A program made the position numbers and the translations under genes. DNA of 64,000 nucleotides from Alteraurantiacibacter buctensis (GTDB lineage Bacteria; Pseudomonadota; Alphaproteobacteria; Sphingomonadales; Sphingomonadaceae), in contig NZ_WTYV01000004.1 of assembly GCF_009827655.1 (NCBI RefSeq), positions 248,001 to 312,000 of the forward strand, given 5' to 3'. Within the stretch, counting starts at the first letter, position 1. Each line of letters begins with the position of its first letter. This document shows positions 33,788 to 42,916 of this stretch, one piece after another. The notes beneath the pieces were generated by a model that ran no database searches, had not been told where the DNA came from, and worked only from the letters and a program-made list of their open reading frames with translations.

Positions 33788-34957
33788 TCAGGCCGCCTTG
33801 CTCTCGTCCATTTCGCCTTCGATCCACTCGATCAGCATGGTCAGCGTGTGGCGGATGGTGCGCTCCTGTTCGAAAGCCTTGGCTTCCAGGCGGGCCATCT
33901 TCTCCTGCAGCGCGGCGAGATCGGGCTGCACGGCAGCCACCAGGCGCGCTTCGGACTGGGTGGACAGTTCCACCACGGCCTGCTGCAGCTCGGCAATCTG
34001 CGCGTCGCGCTCGGCCAGCAGGTCTTCCACCAGTTGCGCATCGACATACTGGCGCGGCTCGCCATTGCGGGTCAGCGGATCGAGCAGCGGCGCGGGCTGC
34101 GGCTCGGGCGAAGGCATCGGCGCGGGCGCGGCGGCGGGAAAAGCGCGCTCGGCATCCATCTCGGCCAGCACGTTGTGCAGCATGGCTGCATCGATCCGTC
34201 CGCGTTCCTCCACCGCACCCAGCAGCATCAGCCGGTTGGCGATCTGGTTGACCCGGCGCGGAATGCCGCCGCTGGCGTCAAAGATCTCGGTGAATACGCG
34301 CTGGTCAAACGCCGGGTTGCCGTTCCAGCCCACCTTTTGCAGGCGGTGGACGATGTAAGGCTCGATCTCGCCCTTCTGCATCGGGTCAAGGTGATGCGCG
34401 GCGATCACCCGCTGGCGCAACTGCTCCAGGTCAGGGTGGCTTTGCAGCGTGGCGCGGAATTCCGGCTGGCCCAGCAGCAGCGTCTGCAACAGCGGATGGC
34501 TGCCAAGCTGGAAGTTCGACAGCATCCGCAGCTCTTCCAGCGCGGCGACCGTCAGGTTCTGGCTTTCGTCCACCACCAGCAGGCAGCGGCGGCCGGCGCG
34601 GGCTTCCTCGTGCAGGAAGCTCTCGATCGAACCCAGCGCGCTGGCCTTGTCATGCCCCTCGATGTCCAGGCCAAAGGCCTGCGCCACCACGTGGACGATC
34701 TCTTCGCCATCCAGCTTGCTGGTGACCACCTGGGCCACAGTTACCTGATTGGGATCGATGCTGGCCATCATGTGCGCGACCAGGGTGGACTTGCCCGCCC
34801 CCACCTCGCCGGTGATGACGATGAAGCCCTCGCCCTGCGCCAGGCCATAGCCCAGGTAGGACAGGGCCTTCCTGTGCGTAACCGAGCGGAAATAGAATTC
34901 CGGATCGGGCGTGAGCTGGAAGGGCTTGCCGGTTAGGCCGTAATAGTCATCAAACAT
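33788..34957 (-). CDS. XrtA-associated ATPase (ExeA-like AAA protein)
   Basis: 389 residues. MFDDYYGLTGKPFQLTPDP is the classical start of this ATPase group. Walker A GEVGAGKS (50-57), Walker B LLVVDESQN (about 124-132), sensor GIPRRVNQIANRLML. From about 285 there is a Pro/Ala linker and a predicted coiled coil (EDLLAERDAQIAELQQAVVE), a likely contact for the chain-length or kinase protein. ExeA-like ATPases help envelope assembly machines; here it probably energises polysaccharide assembly or export. Confidence 0.93.
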   Translation of the reverse strand: MFDDYYGLTGKPFQLTPDPEFYFRSVTHRKALSYLGYGLAQGEGFIVITGEVGAGKSTLVAHMMASIDPNQVTVAQVVTSKLDGEEIVHVVAQAFGLDIEGHDKASALGSIESFLHEEARAGRRCLLVVDESQNLTVAALEELRMLSNFQLGSHPLLQTLLLGQPEFRATLQSHPDLEQLRQRVIAAHHLDPMQKGEIEPYIVHRLQKVGWNGNPAFDQRVFTEIFDASGGIPRRVNQIANRLMLLGAVEERGRIDAAMLHNVLAEMDAERAFPAAAPAPMPSPEPQPAPLLDPLTRNGEPRQYVDAQLVEDLLAERDAQIAELQQAVVELSTQSEARLVAAVQPDLAALQEKMARLEAKAFEQERTIRHTLTMLIEWIEGEMDESKAA

Positions 34958-34983
34958 GGGTCACAAACTCCCCAAAAGTCCGG

Positions 34984-36651
34984 TCAGAACGAATAGCGCA
35001 GGCCCACGAGGGCCGATGCATTGGTGTAATCGGGCAGCGCGTCGCGCATGATCCCGTCGACGCCCACAGCCGCCGTGCCGGTGAGCCCGGCCAGCAGGTT
35101 GCGGTAATAGGAAACGGATGCGGCATAGCCGGTGCCGTTGGAAGCACTGTCAAATCCGCTATCGAACCAGTTGACGAAGCCGTTGCCGGAAATGCCGCTG
35201 CGGGCATCGAGCTGCTGGCTGAGGTAGGCCCCGGCCCAGTAGTTCTCGTCCAGCAGGCCATCCACGGCGGCCAGCGCGGTGTTGGCGGCGGCGATATAGG
35301 TGCGCCGGTCATAGCCTGCGGCCAGGCCATAGCTGGTGCGACCCACCGCGCGGCTGACGCTGGCGTTGATGCCCCGGCTGCGGAACACCGAACTCCTCAG
35401 CGAGCCGATGTTGGCCAACGAGCAGGTGCCCCCTTCCAGCGCCGCCACGCAGGCCCCCAGGTCACCCGACAGCGGGTTGCGGAAGGCCTGGAACTCGGTC
35501 GGCAGGTTGGCCAGGTTGTTGACGAGGTTACCGCCAAAACCGCTCAGGTTGTCATAGACACCTACGTTGAAGCTGGTGCGCGGACTGGCCGCCCACGAGA
35601 ACGAGCCATAGTAGGTGCTGCCGCCATAGCGCCGGCCATAGACCGCCTGCAGCGCCGTGCGGTCGCTGGGGCGCCACATCACGCCCACGTCCCAGATCAG
35701 GCCGTCGGTCTGGTAAGAAATGCGCCGGGGAGAGCTGGTGTCGGTGACATAGCGCCCGGCCGCGTCGCGCACCGGCTGGCCGTTCACATCGCGCACCGCA
35801 TCGCGGTTGGACACTTCAACGTCCTCGTAACCCACGCCGCCGATCACGGCCAGGGTGGGCGACACGGGCACCACCACATCGGCCCGCACATGGCGGTCGT
35901 CGATCCGCTGGTCCAGGTTGGATACGTCCTGCCGGTTCCACCCGCCGCCCACGCCCACGCCGATGGGCAGCACCGTGTTGGGGGCGATGCCCACGCGCGC
36001 GGCGGCCATCTGCGAAACGCTATCGTCGAAATAGTCGACCGGCTGGTCACCCGGGGCCAGCACCACGCCATCGGGCGCTTCCACACGGGAATAGCCGATG
36101 CGGTAGGCGCCGCTGACCTCCAGGTCACCCACGCGGGTCTGCAGGGTGGGCCCGGCATAGACCGCGTAGATCTGGCTGGAGCTGTCGTTGTCGATGGTCG
36201 ATCCGCCCAGCGTGGTCGCGCCGCCGCCTTCTACGCGGCTGCGGGCGGCCAGGGCCCCAGCCTCGAAGGTCAGTTGCCGCGGCACCAGCGACAGGCTGGC
36301 GCGGGCGATGCCGCTGATCGTGTCGCCGTCCTCCACATCGCCATAGCCGATGCGCCGTTCATAGCGCACGCCGATCGACGCGGCCGAATTGCGGGTGGTG
36401 AACCCGGCATCAAGCCCGGCGGCCAGGCGGGTGTAGGTTACCACGTCATCACCGGGCGAAAGCTCGGCGGACAGGACCTGTGCGGCCTCGATATAGGGGA
36501 CGATCTCGACCCCGCCGGTGCGCTGCGGGCGTTCACTCTCAGCGCCCGCCTGGACGGGAGCGGATGCCTGCTGGGCGGCGGCGGGAATGGCGGCCAGGGC
36601 GGCGAGGCCCGTGGCGGCAAGCATGACTGTGCGGCTGAGCGAAATGGTCAT
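34984..36651 (-). CDS. XrtA/PEP-CTERM system-associated outer-membrane protein (beta-barrel)
   Basis: 555 residues with a signal peptide (MTISLSRTVMLAATGLAAL to PAAAQQ). The mature protein is made of alternating hydrophobic/polar strands with aromatic ends and finishes LVGLRYSF, the terminal-Phe pattern of outer-membrane barrels. It probably forms part of the polysaccharide exit route. The start at 36651 has GGAGG about seven bases ahead, embedded in the end of the tyrosine-kinase gene, so translation is likely coupled. Two cysteines occur in an extracellular-type loop (GACVAALEGGTC). Confidence 0.9.
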   Translation of the reverse strand: MTISLSRTVMLAATGLAALAAIPAAAQQASAPVQAGAESERPQRTGGVEIVPYIEAAQVLSAELSPGDDVVTYTRLAAGLDAGFTTRNSAASIGVRYERRIGYGDVEDGDTISGIARASLSLVPRQLTFEAGALAARSRVEGGGATTLGGSTIDNDSSSQIYAVYAGPTLQTRVGDLEVSGAYRIGYSRVEAPDGVVLAPGDQPVDYFDDSVSQMAAARVGIAPNTVLPIGVGVGGGWNRQDVSNLDQRIDDRHVRADVVVPVSPTLAVIGGVGYEDVEVSNRDAVRDVNGQPVRDAAGRYVTDTSSPRRISYQTDGLIWDVGVMWRPSDRTALQAVYGRRYGGSTYYGSFSWAASPRTSFNVGVYDNLSGFGGNLVNNLANLPTEFQAFRNPLSGDLGACVAALEGGTCSLANIGSLRSSVFRSRGINASVSRAVGRTSYGLAAGYDRRTYIAAANTALAAVDGLLDENYWAGAYLSQQLDARSGISGNGFVNWFDSGFDSASNGTGYAASVSYYRNLLAGLTGTAAVGVDGIMRDALPDYTNASALVGLRYSF

Positions 36652-36655
36652 CGCC

Positions 36656-37738
36656 TCACCCTCCATATCCGTAATAGCCCCCGAAGCGGCGACCGCTGGG
36701 GCTGAAGTGGGCATCGTTGAGCAGCAGCTTGATGTCCGGGCAGTTGGACAGCAGCGTCAGGGCATCTTCCAGCGCGCTCTGGCCGGTCTGGTCGGCGCGC
36801 GTCACCACCACGGCCTGGCCGACAAGGTTGGCCAGGTCCGCCGCGGGCGAAGCGGCCAGCGTGGGCGGGCTGTCGAACACCAGCACCCGCCCCCGCGCGC
36901 CCAGCGTCAGACGGTCGAGGATGCCGGCGGTTTCGGCGGCGGCCAGGTATTCGCTGTCGGCATTGGTCTGGTTGCCGGCGGGAAGCACGTGCAGCCCGTC
37001 GATATCGGTGCCGATCACGCAGTCTTCCACCCGGATCGACGGATTGGCCAGCGCATCCATCAGGCCGAGGCCCTTGGGCAGGCCCAGCATCGAGAGGATC
37101 GAGGGCTTGGCCACGTCCGCATCCACCAGCACCACCTCGCAATCGCGCTCGGCAGCCATGGCCAGCGCCAGATTGATGGCGCAGAAGGTCTTGCCCTCGT
37201 TGGGCAGCGGCGAGGTGACGAGGATGCGGCGCGAGCGGCCGGTGCTGTCAGCCCGGGCCGCCTTCAGGAGCTGGCGCTTGACGATGCGGAACTCCTCCAT
37301 CAGCCCGGTCACCGGACCTTCTGGATCGATCAGGCCGTGATGGGCCAGCAAGCCCCGGTCCACCGGATAGCGGTGATCGGGCAGCGCCACGGCATCGAAA
37401 ACCACCGGCGCTGTCTGGGGCGGAGTGGTAAGATGTCCATGGTCGGTGACCGGCTGAACCGCTGGGTCCGCCACGGGATCGGCTTGCAGGCTTGCTTCCG
37501 GCAGCGGAGCGCGCGGGGCCATCGGCGGGAAGCGGAACGGCTCGTCATCCGGCGCGGTTGGCAGGCGCTTGACCGGCTGGCTGCGCGAAGGGGCCATCCT
37601 GTTGACTGGCGGGGCCAGGTTGCCCGGCACCGGCGCGGGCACGAAGCCCTGGTCGCCAAACAGGCTTTCCGCCCGCTCGAACAGCGAAAGGCCCTGTTGC
37701 GGGCGGCGGGGAACGGGGATGCGACGGTGCTCGGTCAT
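36656..37738 (-). CDS. XrtA-associated tyrosine autokinase (BY-kinase)
   Basis: 360 residues. P-loop kinase of the CpsD/Wzc-C type that controls polysaccharide chain polymerisation by phosphorylating its own tyrosine tail. Walker A SPLPNEGKT (176-184), Walker A' VVLVDADV (201-208), Walker B RVLVFDSPP. The C-terminus carries YYGYGG with closely spaced tyrosines as autophosphorylation sites. The first 140 residues are a Pro-rich, probably disordered segment. It is 10 bp downstream of the chain-length gene, its expected membrane activator. Confidence 0.94.
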   Translation of the reverse strand: MTEHRRIPVPRRPQQGLSLFERAESLFGDQGFVPAPVPGNLAPPVNRMAPSRSQPVKRLPTAPDDEPFRFPPMAPRAPLPEASLQADPVADPAVQPVTDHGHLTTPPQTAPVVFDAVALPDHRYPVDRGLLAHHGLIDPEGPVTGLMEEFRIVKRQLLKAARADSTGRSRRILVTSPLPNEGKTFCAINLALAMAAERDCEVVLVDADVAKPSILSMLGLPKGLGLMDALANPSIRVEDCVIGTDIDGLHVLPAGNQTNADSEYLAAAETAGILDRLTLGARGRVLVFDSPPTLAASPAADLANLVGQAVVVTRADQTGQSALEDALTLLSNCPDIKLLLNDAHFSPSGRRFGGYYGYGG

Positions 37739-37748
37739 GGCCTATCCC

Positions 37749-39266
37749 TCACGCCAGCAGGCCGCGCTGGACGAATTCCAGCCCCAGCAGGACAATGAAC
37801 AGCAGGCACAGCGCGCCCGTTGCCCCGGCGAAATATTTCAGGTGCTTGCGACGCAGTTCGCGCGCGGCACTGTTCATGGTGTGCGAGATCGTGCCCACGA
37901 CGGGCAGGTTGAAGCTGCGCTCAAGCTGGCTGGCGGTGGAATAGGTGGAGCCCAGCTTGCTCAGCGCAAAGGCGATGCCCGCCCCGGCACCCAGGCCCAG
38001 GAGCAGCACGCCCGCCAGCAGCAGCGGCCGGTTGGGGGCGGCGGGAACGCGCGGGGTCGTCGGCGGATCGACCACCTCGAACTGGATCGCGCTGCGCTCG
38101 GTTTCCACCTGGCCGCGCAGGCGCAACTGCTCGCGGTCCTGCAGCAGATCGTCATACTGCTGGCGCAGCACTTCGTAGTCGCGGCTGATACGGGTGGCCT
38201 CGGCCGCCGCACCCGGCTCGCGCGCCTGGCTGGCCATGGTCGCCGCCAGCTCGGACCGCAGCGCTGCAGCGCGCGATTGCAGCGCCTGCACGGCCGCCAT
38301 GCTCTGCGAGCGCATGGTGACCAGCGAAGTATAGGTGGGGTTGGACTGGCCCGAGGTGCCGTTGTCTGCCGATGCCCGCTCGCGCAGGGTGGCGATCTGG
38401 CGGGTCAGCGCGGCCACGTCGGGGTGCGAATCGGTAAGGCCCTGGGCCCGGTACTGGGCCATGGTCGCCTCCGCCTGCAGCAGCGCGGCCTGCGGGCCGC
38501 CGGCGCCCGGCACGATCAGGGTGCGCGGGGTGCCGGCGATCTGGCCTTCGATTCCGGCCAGCGACGTTTGCGCCGCGGCCAGGTCCGCCTCCACCCCGCG
38601 CAGTTCGCTGCGGGTCGCGGCCAGGCTCTGCTGAAGCGAGGCGGAGCCGCCGATCAGCTCGGGATGCAAGGCCTCGAACTCCAGGCGGCGCTGCTCGGCT
38701 TCCTCCAACTCGCGCTGGCGGGCGACCAGCTGCTGGTTGATGAAGTCGAGCGAGGAGGCCATCTCGCCGCGTGCCCCGCCAAGGTTTTCCTCGCGGAAGA
38801 TGTCGATCATGCGCTGGACAATGGTCTGCGCCAGTTGCGCGTTCTCGCTGTCGGACAGGTCGCTGCGGCCGCTGACGGCGGTAATCTCGAACACGTTCTC
38901 GCCGTCGGCGACAACCTTCACGTCCTCGCCCAGGCGCTCGACGGCGCGTTCCATCGCGGCAGAAGTGGTCACCTCCTCGCCCAAGCGGGTGGAGCGGACG
39001 ACCTTTTCCAGATTCACCGCGCTCACCAGCGTCTGGCGCACGCGCTCTACCTGGCGCTCGCGGCTGCCCTGGGCGATGCCGATCTGGTCGGCCAGCACGT
39101 CATCCAGTTCCACGTAGATGCGCGCTTCGGATTCATAGGTGTTGGGGAACAGCGCCACCACCAGCCACCCGGCCAGGCACAGGCCCCAGGCAATGCCCAG
39201 GGCCAGCCAGCGGCGGTTCCACACCGACCAGAGCGCTGCGCGGATTTCCTCGACGAGCTGGTTCAA
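37749..39266 (-). CDS. XrtA system polysaccharide chain-length determinant (Wzz/GumC-like)
   Basis: 505 residues. Inner-membrane co-polymerase with a membrane segment near each end (about 17-38 and 485-502) and a long periplasmic coiled-coil part (EENLGGARGEMASSLDFINQ, QQLVARQRELEEAEQRR). It sets glycan length and, with the tyrosine kinase next to it, makes a split Wzc-type complex. The start is TTG (39264-39266) behind GAGGGGG; it is 19 bp from the export-protein stop codon. Confidence 0.93.
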   Translation of the reverse strand: MNQLVEEIRAALWSVWNRRWLALGIAWGLCLAGWLVVALFPNTYESEARIYVELDDVLADQIGIAQGSRERQVERVRQTLVSAVNLEKVVRSTRLGEEVTTSAAMERAVERLGEDVKVVADGENVFEITAVSGRSDLSDSENAQLAQTIVQRMIDIFREENLGGARGEMASSLDFINQQLVARQRELEEAEQRRLEFEALHPELIGGSASLQQSLAATRSELRGVEADLAAAQTSLAGIEGQIAGTPRTLIVPGAGGPQAALLQAEATMAQYRAQGLTDSHPDVAALTRQIATLRERASADNGTSGQSNPTYTSLVTMRSQSMAAVQALQSRAAALRSELAATMASQAREPGAAAEATRISRDYEVLRQQYDDLLQDREQLRLRGQVETERSAIQFEVVDPPTTPRVPAAPNRPLLLAGVLLLGLGAGAGIAFALSKLGSTYSTASQLERSFNLPVVGTISHTMNSAARELRRKHLKYFAGATGALCLLFIVLLGLEFVQRGLLA

Positions 39267-39285
39267 CGGATCGCCCCCTCGCCGC

Positions 39286-39930
39286 TCAGAACATGCTTTC
39301 CGGGATGATGATCACATCACCCGGCATCAGCATCACGTTGGCTTCGCTTTCGCCCCGGCGCAGCAAGTCACCCAGGCGCAGAGAATACTCCTGCTGGCGG
39401 CCGGTGGTGCGATCGAAGCGGATCAGCTTGGCCTGGTTGCCGCTGGCATATTCGGACAGGCCGCCGACCGCGATCATCGCATCCAGCAGCGTCATGTTGG
39501 CGCGATAGGGCAGCGATGCGGGCTGCTCGGTCGCGCCCACGATGCGCACCTGCTGGCTGTAGGTACCGGCAAAGCGCTTCACGATCACCGTCACCAGCGG
39601 ATCGGAAATGTACTGCGAAAGCTGCAGGCGGATATCTTCGGCCAGCATGGTCGGCGTCTTGCCCACGGCGGGCATGTCGGCCACCAGCGGCGTGGTGATG
39701 CGGCCATCGGGGCGCACCTGAACGTCGGCCCCCAGTTCGTCGTTGCGCCAGACGTGGATGGTCAGCTCGTCCAGCGGGCCGATGACATATTCCTCGCCCG
39801 GGCCTTCCTGCATGGCCACGAAGGTTGCCGGTTCCAGTTGCGGCGCATTGCTGCCCGATGCGCAGCCGGTCAGCACCAGCGAGGCAGTGGCACAGGTGGC
39901 CATCAGGCGGGCTGCTTTGGAGACTGGCAT
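39286..39930 (-). CDS. XrtA system exopolysaccharide export protein (Wza/GumB-like lipoprotein)
   Basis: 214 residues. Outer-membrane polysaccharide export protein. Start at 39930: signal peptide with lipobox (ATASLVLTGCASG), then the Poly_export domain (YVIGPLDELTIHVWRNDEL, VRPDGRITTPLVADMPAVG) and an SLBB domain (VRIVGATEQPASLPY). It builds the outer-membrane pore for the exopolysaccharide. It is the first gene of the main minus-strand run, 224 bp after the decarboxylase gene, so a promoter is expected here. GAGG lies 13 bases before the ATG; an upstream ATG at 39948 has no ribosome site. Confidence 0.94.
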   Translation of the reverse strand: MPVSKAARLMATCATASLVLTGCASGSNAPQLEPATFVAMQEGPGEEYVIGPLDELTIHVWRNDELGADVQVRPDGRITTPLVADMPAVGKTPTMLAEDIRLQLSQYISDPLVTVIVKRFAGTYSQQVRIVGATEQPASLPYRANMTLLDAMIAVGGLSEYASGNQAKLIRFDRTTGRQQEYSLRLGDLLRRGESEANVMLMPGDVIIIPESMF

Positions 39931-40054
39931 CGGTTCTTGCGTCCTCATCGTCTGGCAGGCCGGTCGGGGACGGGGCATCCGTGCACGAGCTGCCCGCTTG
40001 ACCGGCTGGTCCAGCGTGCCTTGTGGCCAGAAAGGGTGAATATTGCGTTAGCCT

Positions 40055-40073
40055 TGGGCCTATTTCCGGCCCA
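40055..40073. promoter_or_regulatory. Perfect inverted repeat in the promoter region of the exopolysaccharide run
   Basis: TGGGCC (40055-40060), TATTTCC spacer, GGCCCA (40068-40073), lying 125 bp upstream of the export-protein start in a 224-bp gap between two same-strand genes. Its position fits an operator or an early transcript hairpin. I found no convincing sigma-54 (GG-N10-GC with TTGC) element, which is the promoter type reported for some PEP-CTERM loci. Confidence 0.35.
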
Positions 40074-40153
40074 TCTGCGGCACTTAAGCAGCGCCGTCCC
40101 GCATTGGGACAGGGTAGCCGCCCAGCCGTTAACGTCCTGTCAGCAGGCGATTC

Positions 40154-41380
40154 TCAGACGAGCATCTCGCGCGCGGGGCCCTGGCCCAGGAACTGCGCGG
40201 GGCTGGCACTGGCGCCATAGGCACCGGCACAGAACACGGCGACCACGTCTCCCACTTGCGCCTGCGGCAGCAGCACATCATCGGCCAGGCGGTCGAGCGG
40301 GGTACACAGGCAGCCGACCACATTGACCTCCACCTCGCCCGGCGCATCGAAGCGGCTGGCCAGCGCCACCGGATAGTTGCGGCGCACCACGGCGCCGAAG
40401 TTGCCCGAGGCAGCCAACTGGTGGTGCATCCCGCCATCGGTGACCCAGAAGGTAACCCCCTTGCTGGTCTTGATGTCGACTATGCGGGTGAGATAAACGC
40501 CCGCCCCCCCCACAAGATAGCGACCCAGTTCTATCGCGAATTCCGTGCCTTGCAGGTCATTTCTGTGGTCATCCAGCAAGTCTTGCAGGCGCGCGCCGAC
40601 GGCGGCGATATCAAGCGGCTTGTCTTTGTCGAAATAGGGAATGCCATAGCCGCCGCCAAGGTTGAGGTGCGGCAGCGGGGTGCAGATTTCAGCAGTCAAC
40701 CGGGCCGCCGTGGCCAGGGCATTGCCTTGCGCATCACTGATTGCCGCGGCGTCGAGCGCCTGGCTGCCGGCGTAGATATGCAAGCCGCGCCAGTCGCACC
40801 CTTCGGCAATGATCGTGCGGGCAAGGCTTGCCACCTGGTCCTCGTCTACGCCGAACGGCTTGGCCCCGCCGCCCATCTTCATGCCTGATCCGCGCAGCTC
40901 GAACTCCGGATTGACGCGGATCGCCAGGCGCGGCGCGGTGCCGCAGGCAAGGCCCGCCTCCAGCGCGCGGCGCGCCTCGGCGGCGGATTCAAGGTTCAGC
41001 GTAACGCCCGCCTTCACCGCTGCCAGCAGTTCCGCATCACGCTTGCCCGGGCCGGCAAAGCTGATTTCGCGCGGCAGGAACCCTGCGGCCCGCGCCATCG
41101 CCAGTTCCCCGCCAGAGGCCACGTCCAGCCCGTCCACCAGGTCGGCCATCACTTCCAGCACGGCGGGGTGCGGGTTGGCCTTCATGGCATAGTGGATCTT
41201 CAGCGCCGGCGGCATCGCGGCGCGCAGGTCGGCCATGCGCTGCTCCAGGAGGCTGCGCGAATAGACGAACAGCGGGGTGCCGCCCGCCTCCTTCACCAGC
41301 GCGCTGGCCTTGCGACCGCCTACGGCCAGTTCGCCATCGATCGCGGTATAGCCGGCGGGAATGGGACCGTGCGGTTTCAT
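40154..41380 (-). CDS. PLP-dependent decarboxylase, exosortase A system-associated
   Basis: 408 residues. Fold-type III enzyme related to diaminopimelate and ornithine/arginine decarboxylases. The PLP lysine is K67 (KIHYAMKANPHP), the phosphate-binding glycine loop is HLNLGGGYGIPYFD, and the C-terminal active-site cysteine region is VVGCLCTPLDRLADD. The amino-acid substrate is unknown and could be carrier-bound, given the ligase and acyl carrier protein next door. Its start overlaps the stop codon of the ligase gene (ATGA), so the two are translationally coupled. Confidence 0.93.
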   Translation of the reverse strand: MKPHGPIPAGYTAIDGELAVGGRKASALVKEAGGTPLFVYSRSLLEQRMADLRAAMPPALKIHYAMKANPHPAVLEVMADLVDGLDVASGGELAMARAAGFLPREISFAGPGKRDAELLAAVKAGVTLNLESAAEARRALEAGLACGTAPRLAIRVNPEFELRGSGMKMGGGAKPFGVDEDQVASLARTIIAEGCDWRGLHIYAGSQALDAAAISDAQGNALATAARLTAEICTPLPHLNLGGGYGIPYFDKDKPLDIAAVGARLQDLLDDHRNDLQGTEFAIELGRYLVGGAGVYLTRIVDIKTSKGVTFWVTDGGMHHQLAASGNFGAVVRRNYPVALASRFDAPGEVEVNVVGCLCTPLDRLADDVLLPQAQVGDVVAVFCAGAYGASASPAQFLGQGPAREMLV

Positions 41381-42885
41381 GCGGCGGCCACTTCCGCCAC
41401 CAGCGCCGCCCGGTCAAGCTTGCCGTTGGGATTGACCGGCATGGTCTCCCGCCAAATAATGACCTGCGGCTGCATGAAATTGGGCAGCTCGCGCTTCAGC
41501 ACGGCGCGCAGGGCCGCCTCGTCGCCGCTGCCGCGCACCACAAGCAGGATGGCCTGGCCCAGTGCCGGATCGGGCACGCCCAGCGCCACAGCCTCGGCCA
41601 CATGGCCGCTGGCGAGCGCGGCTTCCTCGATCTCCAGCGGGCTGATGCGGTTGCCCGCGCTTTTAATCATCGCGTCGCGCCGGCCGGCGAAATAGAGCAA
41701 CCCGTCGGCATCGCGCCGCACCCGGTCGCCCGACCAGACTGCGGTGCCGCCATACCGGCTTGCCGCCGGAGCAGGCTTGAACCGCTCGGCAGTGCGGACG
41801 GGATCGTTCCAGTAGCCCTGCGCCACCAGCGGCCCGCAATGAACCAGTTCGCCCTCCTCCCCGTCGGCGGCAAGCTGGCCGGCATCGTTGATCACCAGCA
41901 CTTCGGCAAAGGGAATGGCCTTGCCCATGCTGGTGGGATTGCCTGCCAGCAACGCCGGATCGAGGTAGGTGGAGCGGAAAGCCTCGGTAAGACCGTACAT
42001 GGCAAAAATGCGTGTTTGCGGCAGTTTGCACCGCAAGGCTGATGACAAGTCGGAAGTCAGCGCCCCGCCACTGTTGGTCACCCGCCGCATTCGCTCAGCC
42101 ACCGTCGGCGGCCAGTCCAGCCCGACAAGCTGCACCCACAGCGGTGGCACGGCGGCCAGCGTGGTCACGCCATGCTTCTCGCAGGCGCGCACAACGTCAC
42201 GCGGCAGCAGGTAGTCCAACGGCACCACCGCCCCGCCCGCATACCAGGTGCTGAGCAACTGGTTCTGCCCATAGTCGAAGCTGAGCGGCAGCACCGCCAG
42301 TGTCACGTCGTCTGCTGCCAGCCCCAGATAATGCGCCACGCTGACCGCGCCCAGCCACATGTTGGCATGGCTCAGCACCACGCCCTTGGGCTTGCCGGTG
42401 GAGCCGCTGGTGTAGAGGATGGCGGAAGTGCTTGCAGGATTGTGCGCCGATGGCTCACCCAGCGGTTCGGCTTCAGCGGCCAGGGCCAGCGCTTCCCCCT
42501 CGCCCAATACACGGCACCCGGCGGGCACATCGCCCACCTCCAGAGTATCGAGCCGCGCGGGCGTGCCCAGCAGCAGCGCGGCCCCGCTATCGGCCAGGAT
42601 ATGCTTTACCTGCCCGCGCTTCAGCAGCGGGTTGATCGGCACGTGGACCAGCCCGGCACGCGCCGCCGCCAGCGGCATCAGGCAGGTCAGTTCGCCCTTG
42701 GCCGCCCAGGTGGCCACACGTGCGCCGGCCTGCGGCACCTGCGCCGCCAGCCACCCCGACAGGGCAGCGACACGGCTTCTTAAGTCCTTCCAGCTAAGGG
42801 TTTCGCCGCGCAGGACCAGCGCCGCATCCTCGTCGCTTCCACGCAGGGCCAGGTGGTCCAGCGGCAGCGGGGTAGGATCGGGCAT
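41377..42885 (-). CDS. AMP-forming acyl-CoA/amino-acid ligase, exosortase A system-associated
   Basis: 502 residues from the ATG at 42885; a TTG two codons earlier is the alternative. ANL-superfamily adenylating enzyme. P-loop ILYTSGSTGKPKG (156-168), the A5-like NSGGAL and MYGLTEAFRSTYL, and the hinge WSGDRVRRDADGLLYFAGR are present, with the catalytic lysine in NPNGKLDR near the C-terminus. It would activate a carboxylate as adenylate and load it on CoA or on the acyl carrier protein encoded 1 kb away. Only 31 bp separate its start from the divergent GNAT gene. Confidence 0.93.
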   Translation of the reverse strand: MPDPTPLPLDHLALRGSDEDAALVLRGETLSWKDLRSRVAALSGWLAAQVPQAGARVATWAAKGELTCLMPLAAARAGLVHVPINPLLKRGQVKHILADSGAALLLGTPARLDTLEVGDVPAGCRVLGEGEALALAAEAEPLGEPSAHNPASTSAILYTSGSTGKPKGVVLSHANMWLGAVSVAHYLGLAADDVTLAVLPLSFDYGQNQLLSTWYAGGAVVPLDYLLPRDVVRACEKHGVTTLAAVPPLWVQLVGLDWPPTVAERMRRVTNSGGALTSDLSSALRCKLPQTRIFAMYGLTEAFRSTYLDPALLAGNPTSMGKAIPFAEVLVINDAGQLAADGEEGELVHCGPLVAQGYWNDPVRTAERFKPAPAASRYGGTAVWSGDRVRRDADGLLYFAGRRDAMIKSAGNRISPLEIEEAALASGHVAEAVALGVPDPALGQAILLVVRGSGDEAALRAVLKRELPNFMQPQVIIWRETMPVNPNGKLDRAALVAEVAAA

Positions 42886-42916
42886 TGGCAAGTTGGAGCT
42901 CCGGGCAGGAAAAACT

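Noticed and set aside
39931-40153. Sigma-54 promoter ahead of the exopolysaccharide run
   Set aside because: A GG-N10-GC spacing occurs inside the TGGGCC/GGCCCA repeat but lacks the TTGC part of the -12 element.
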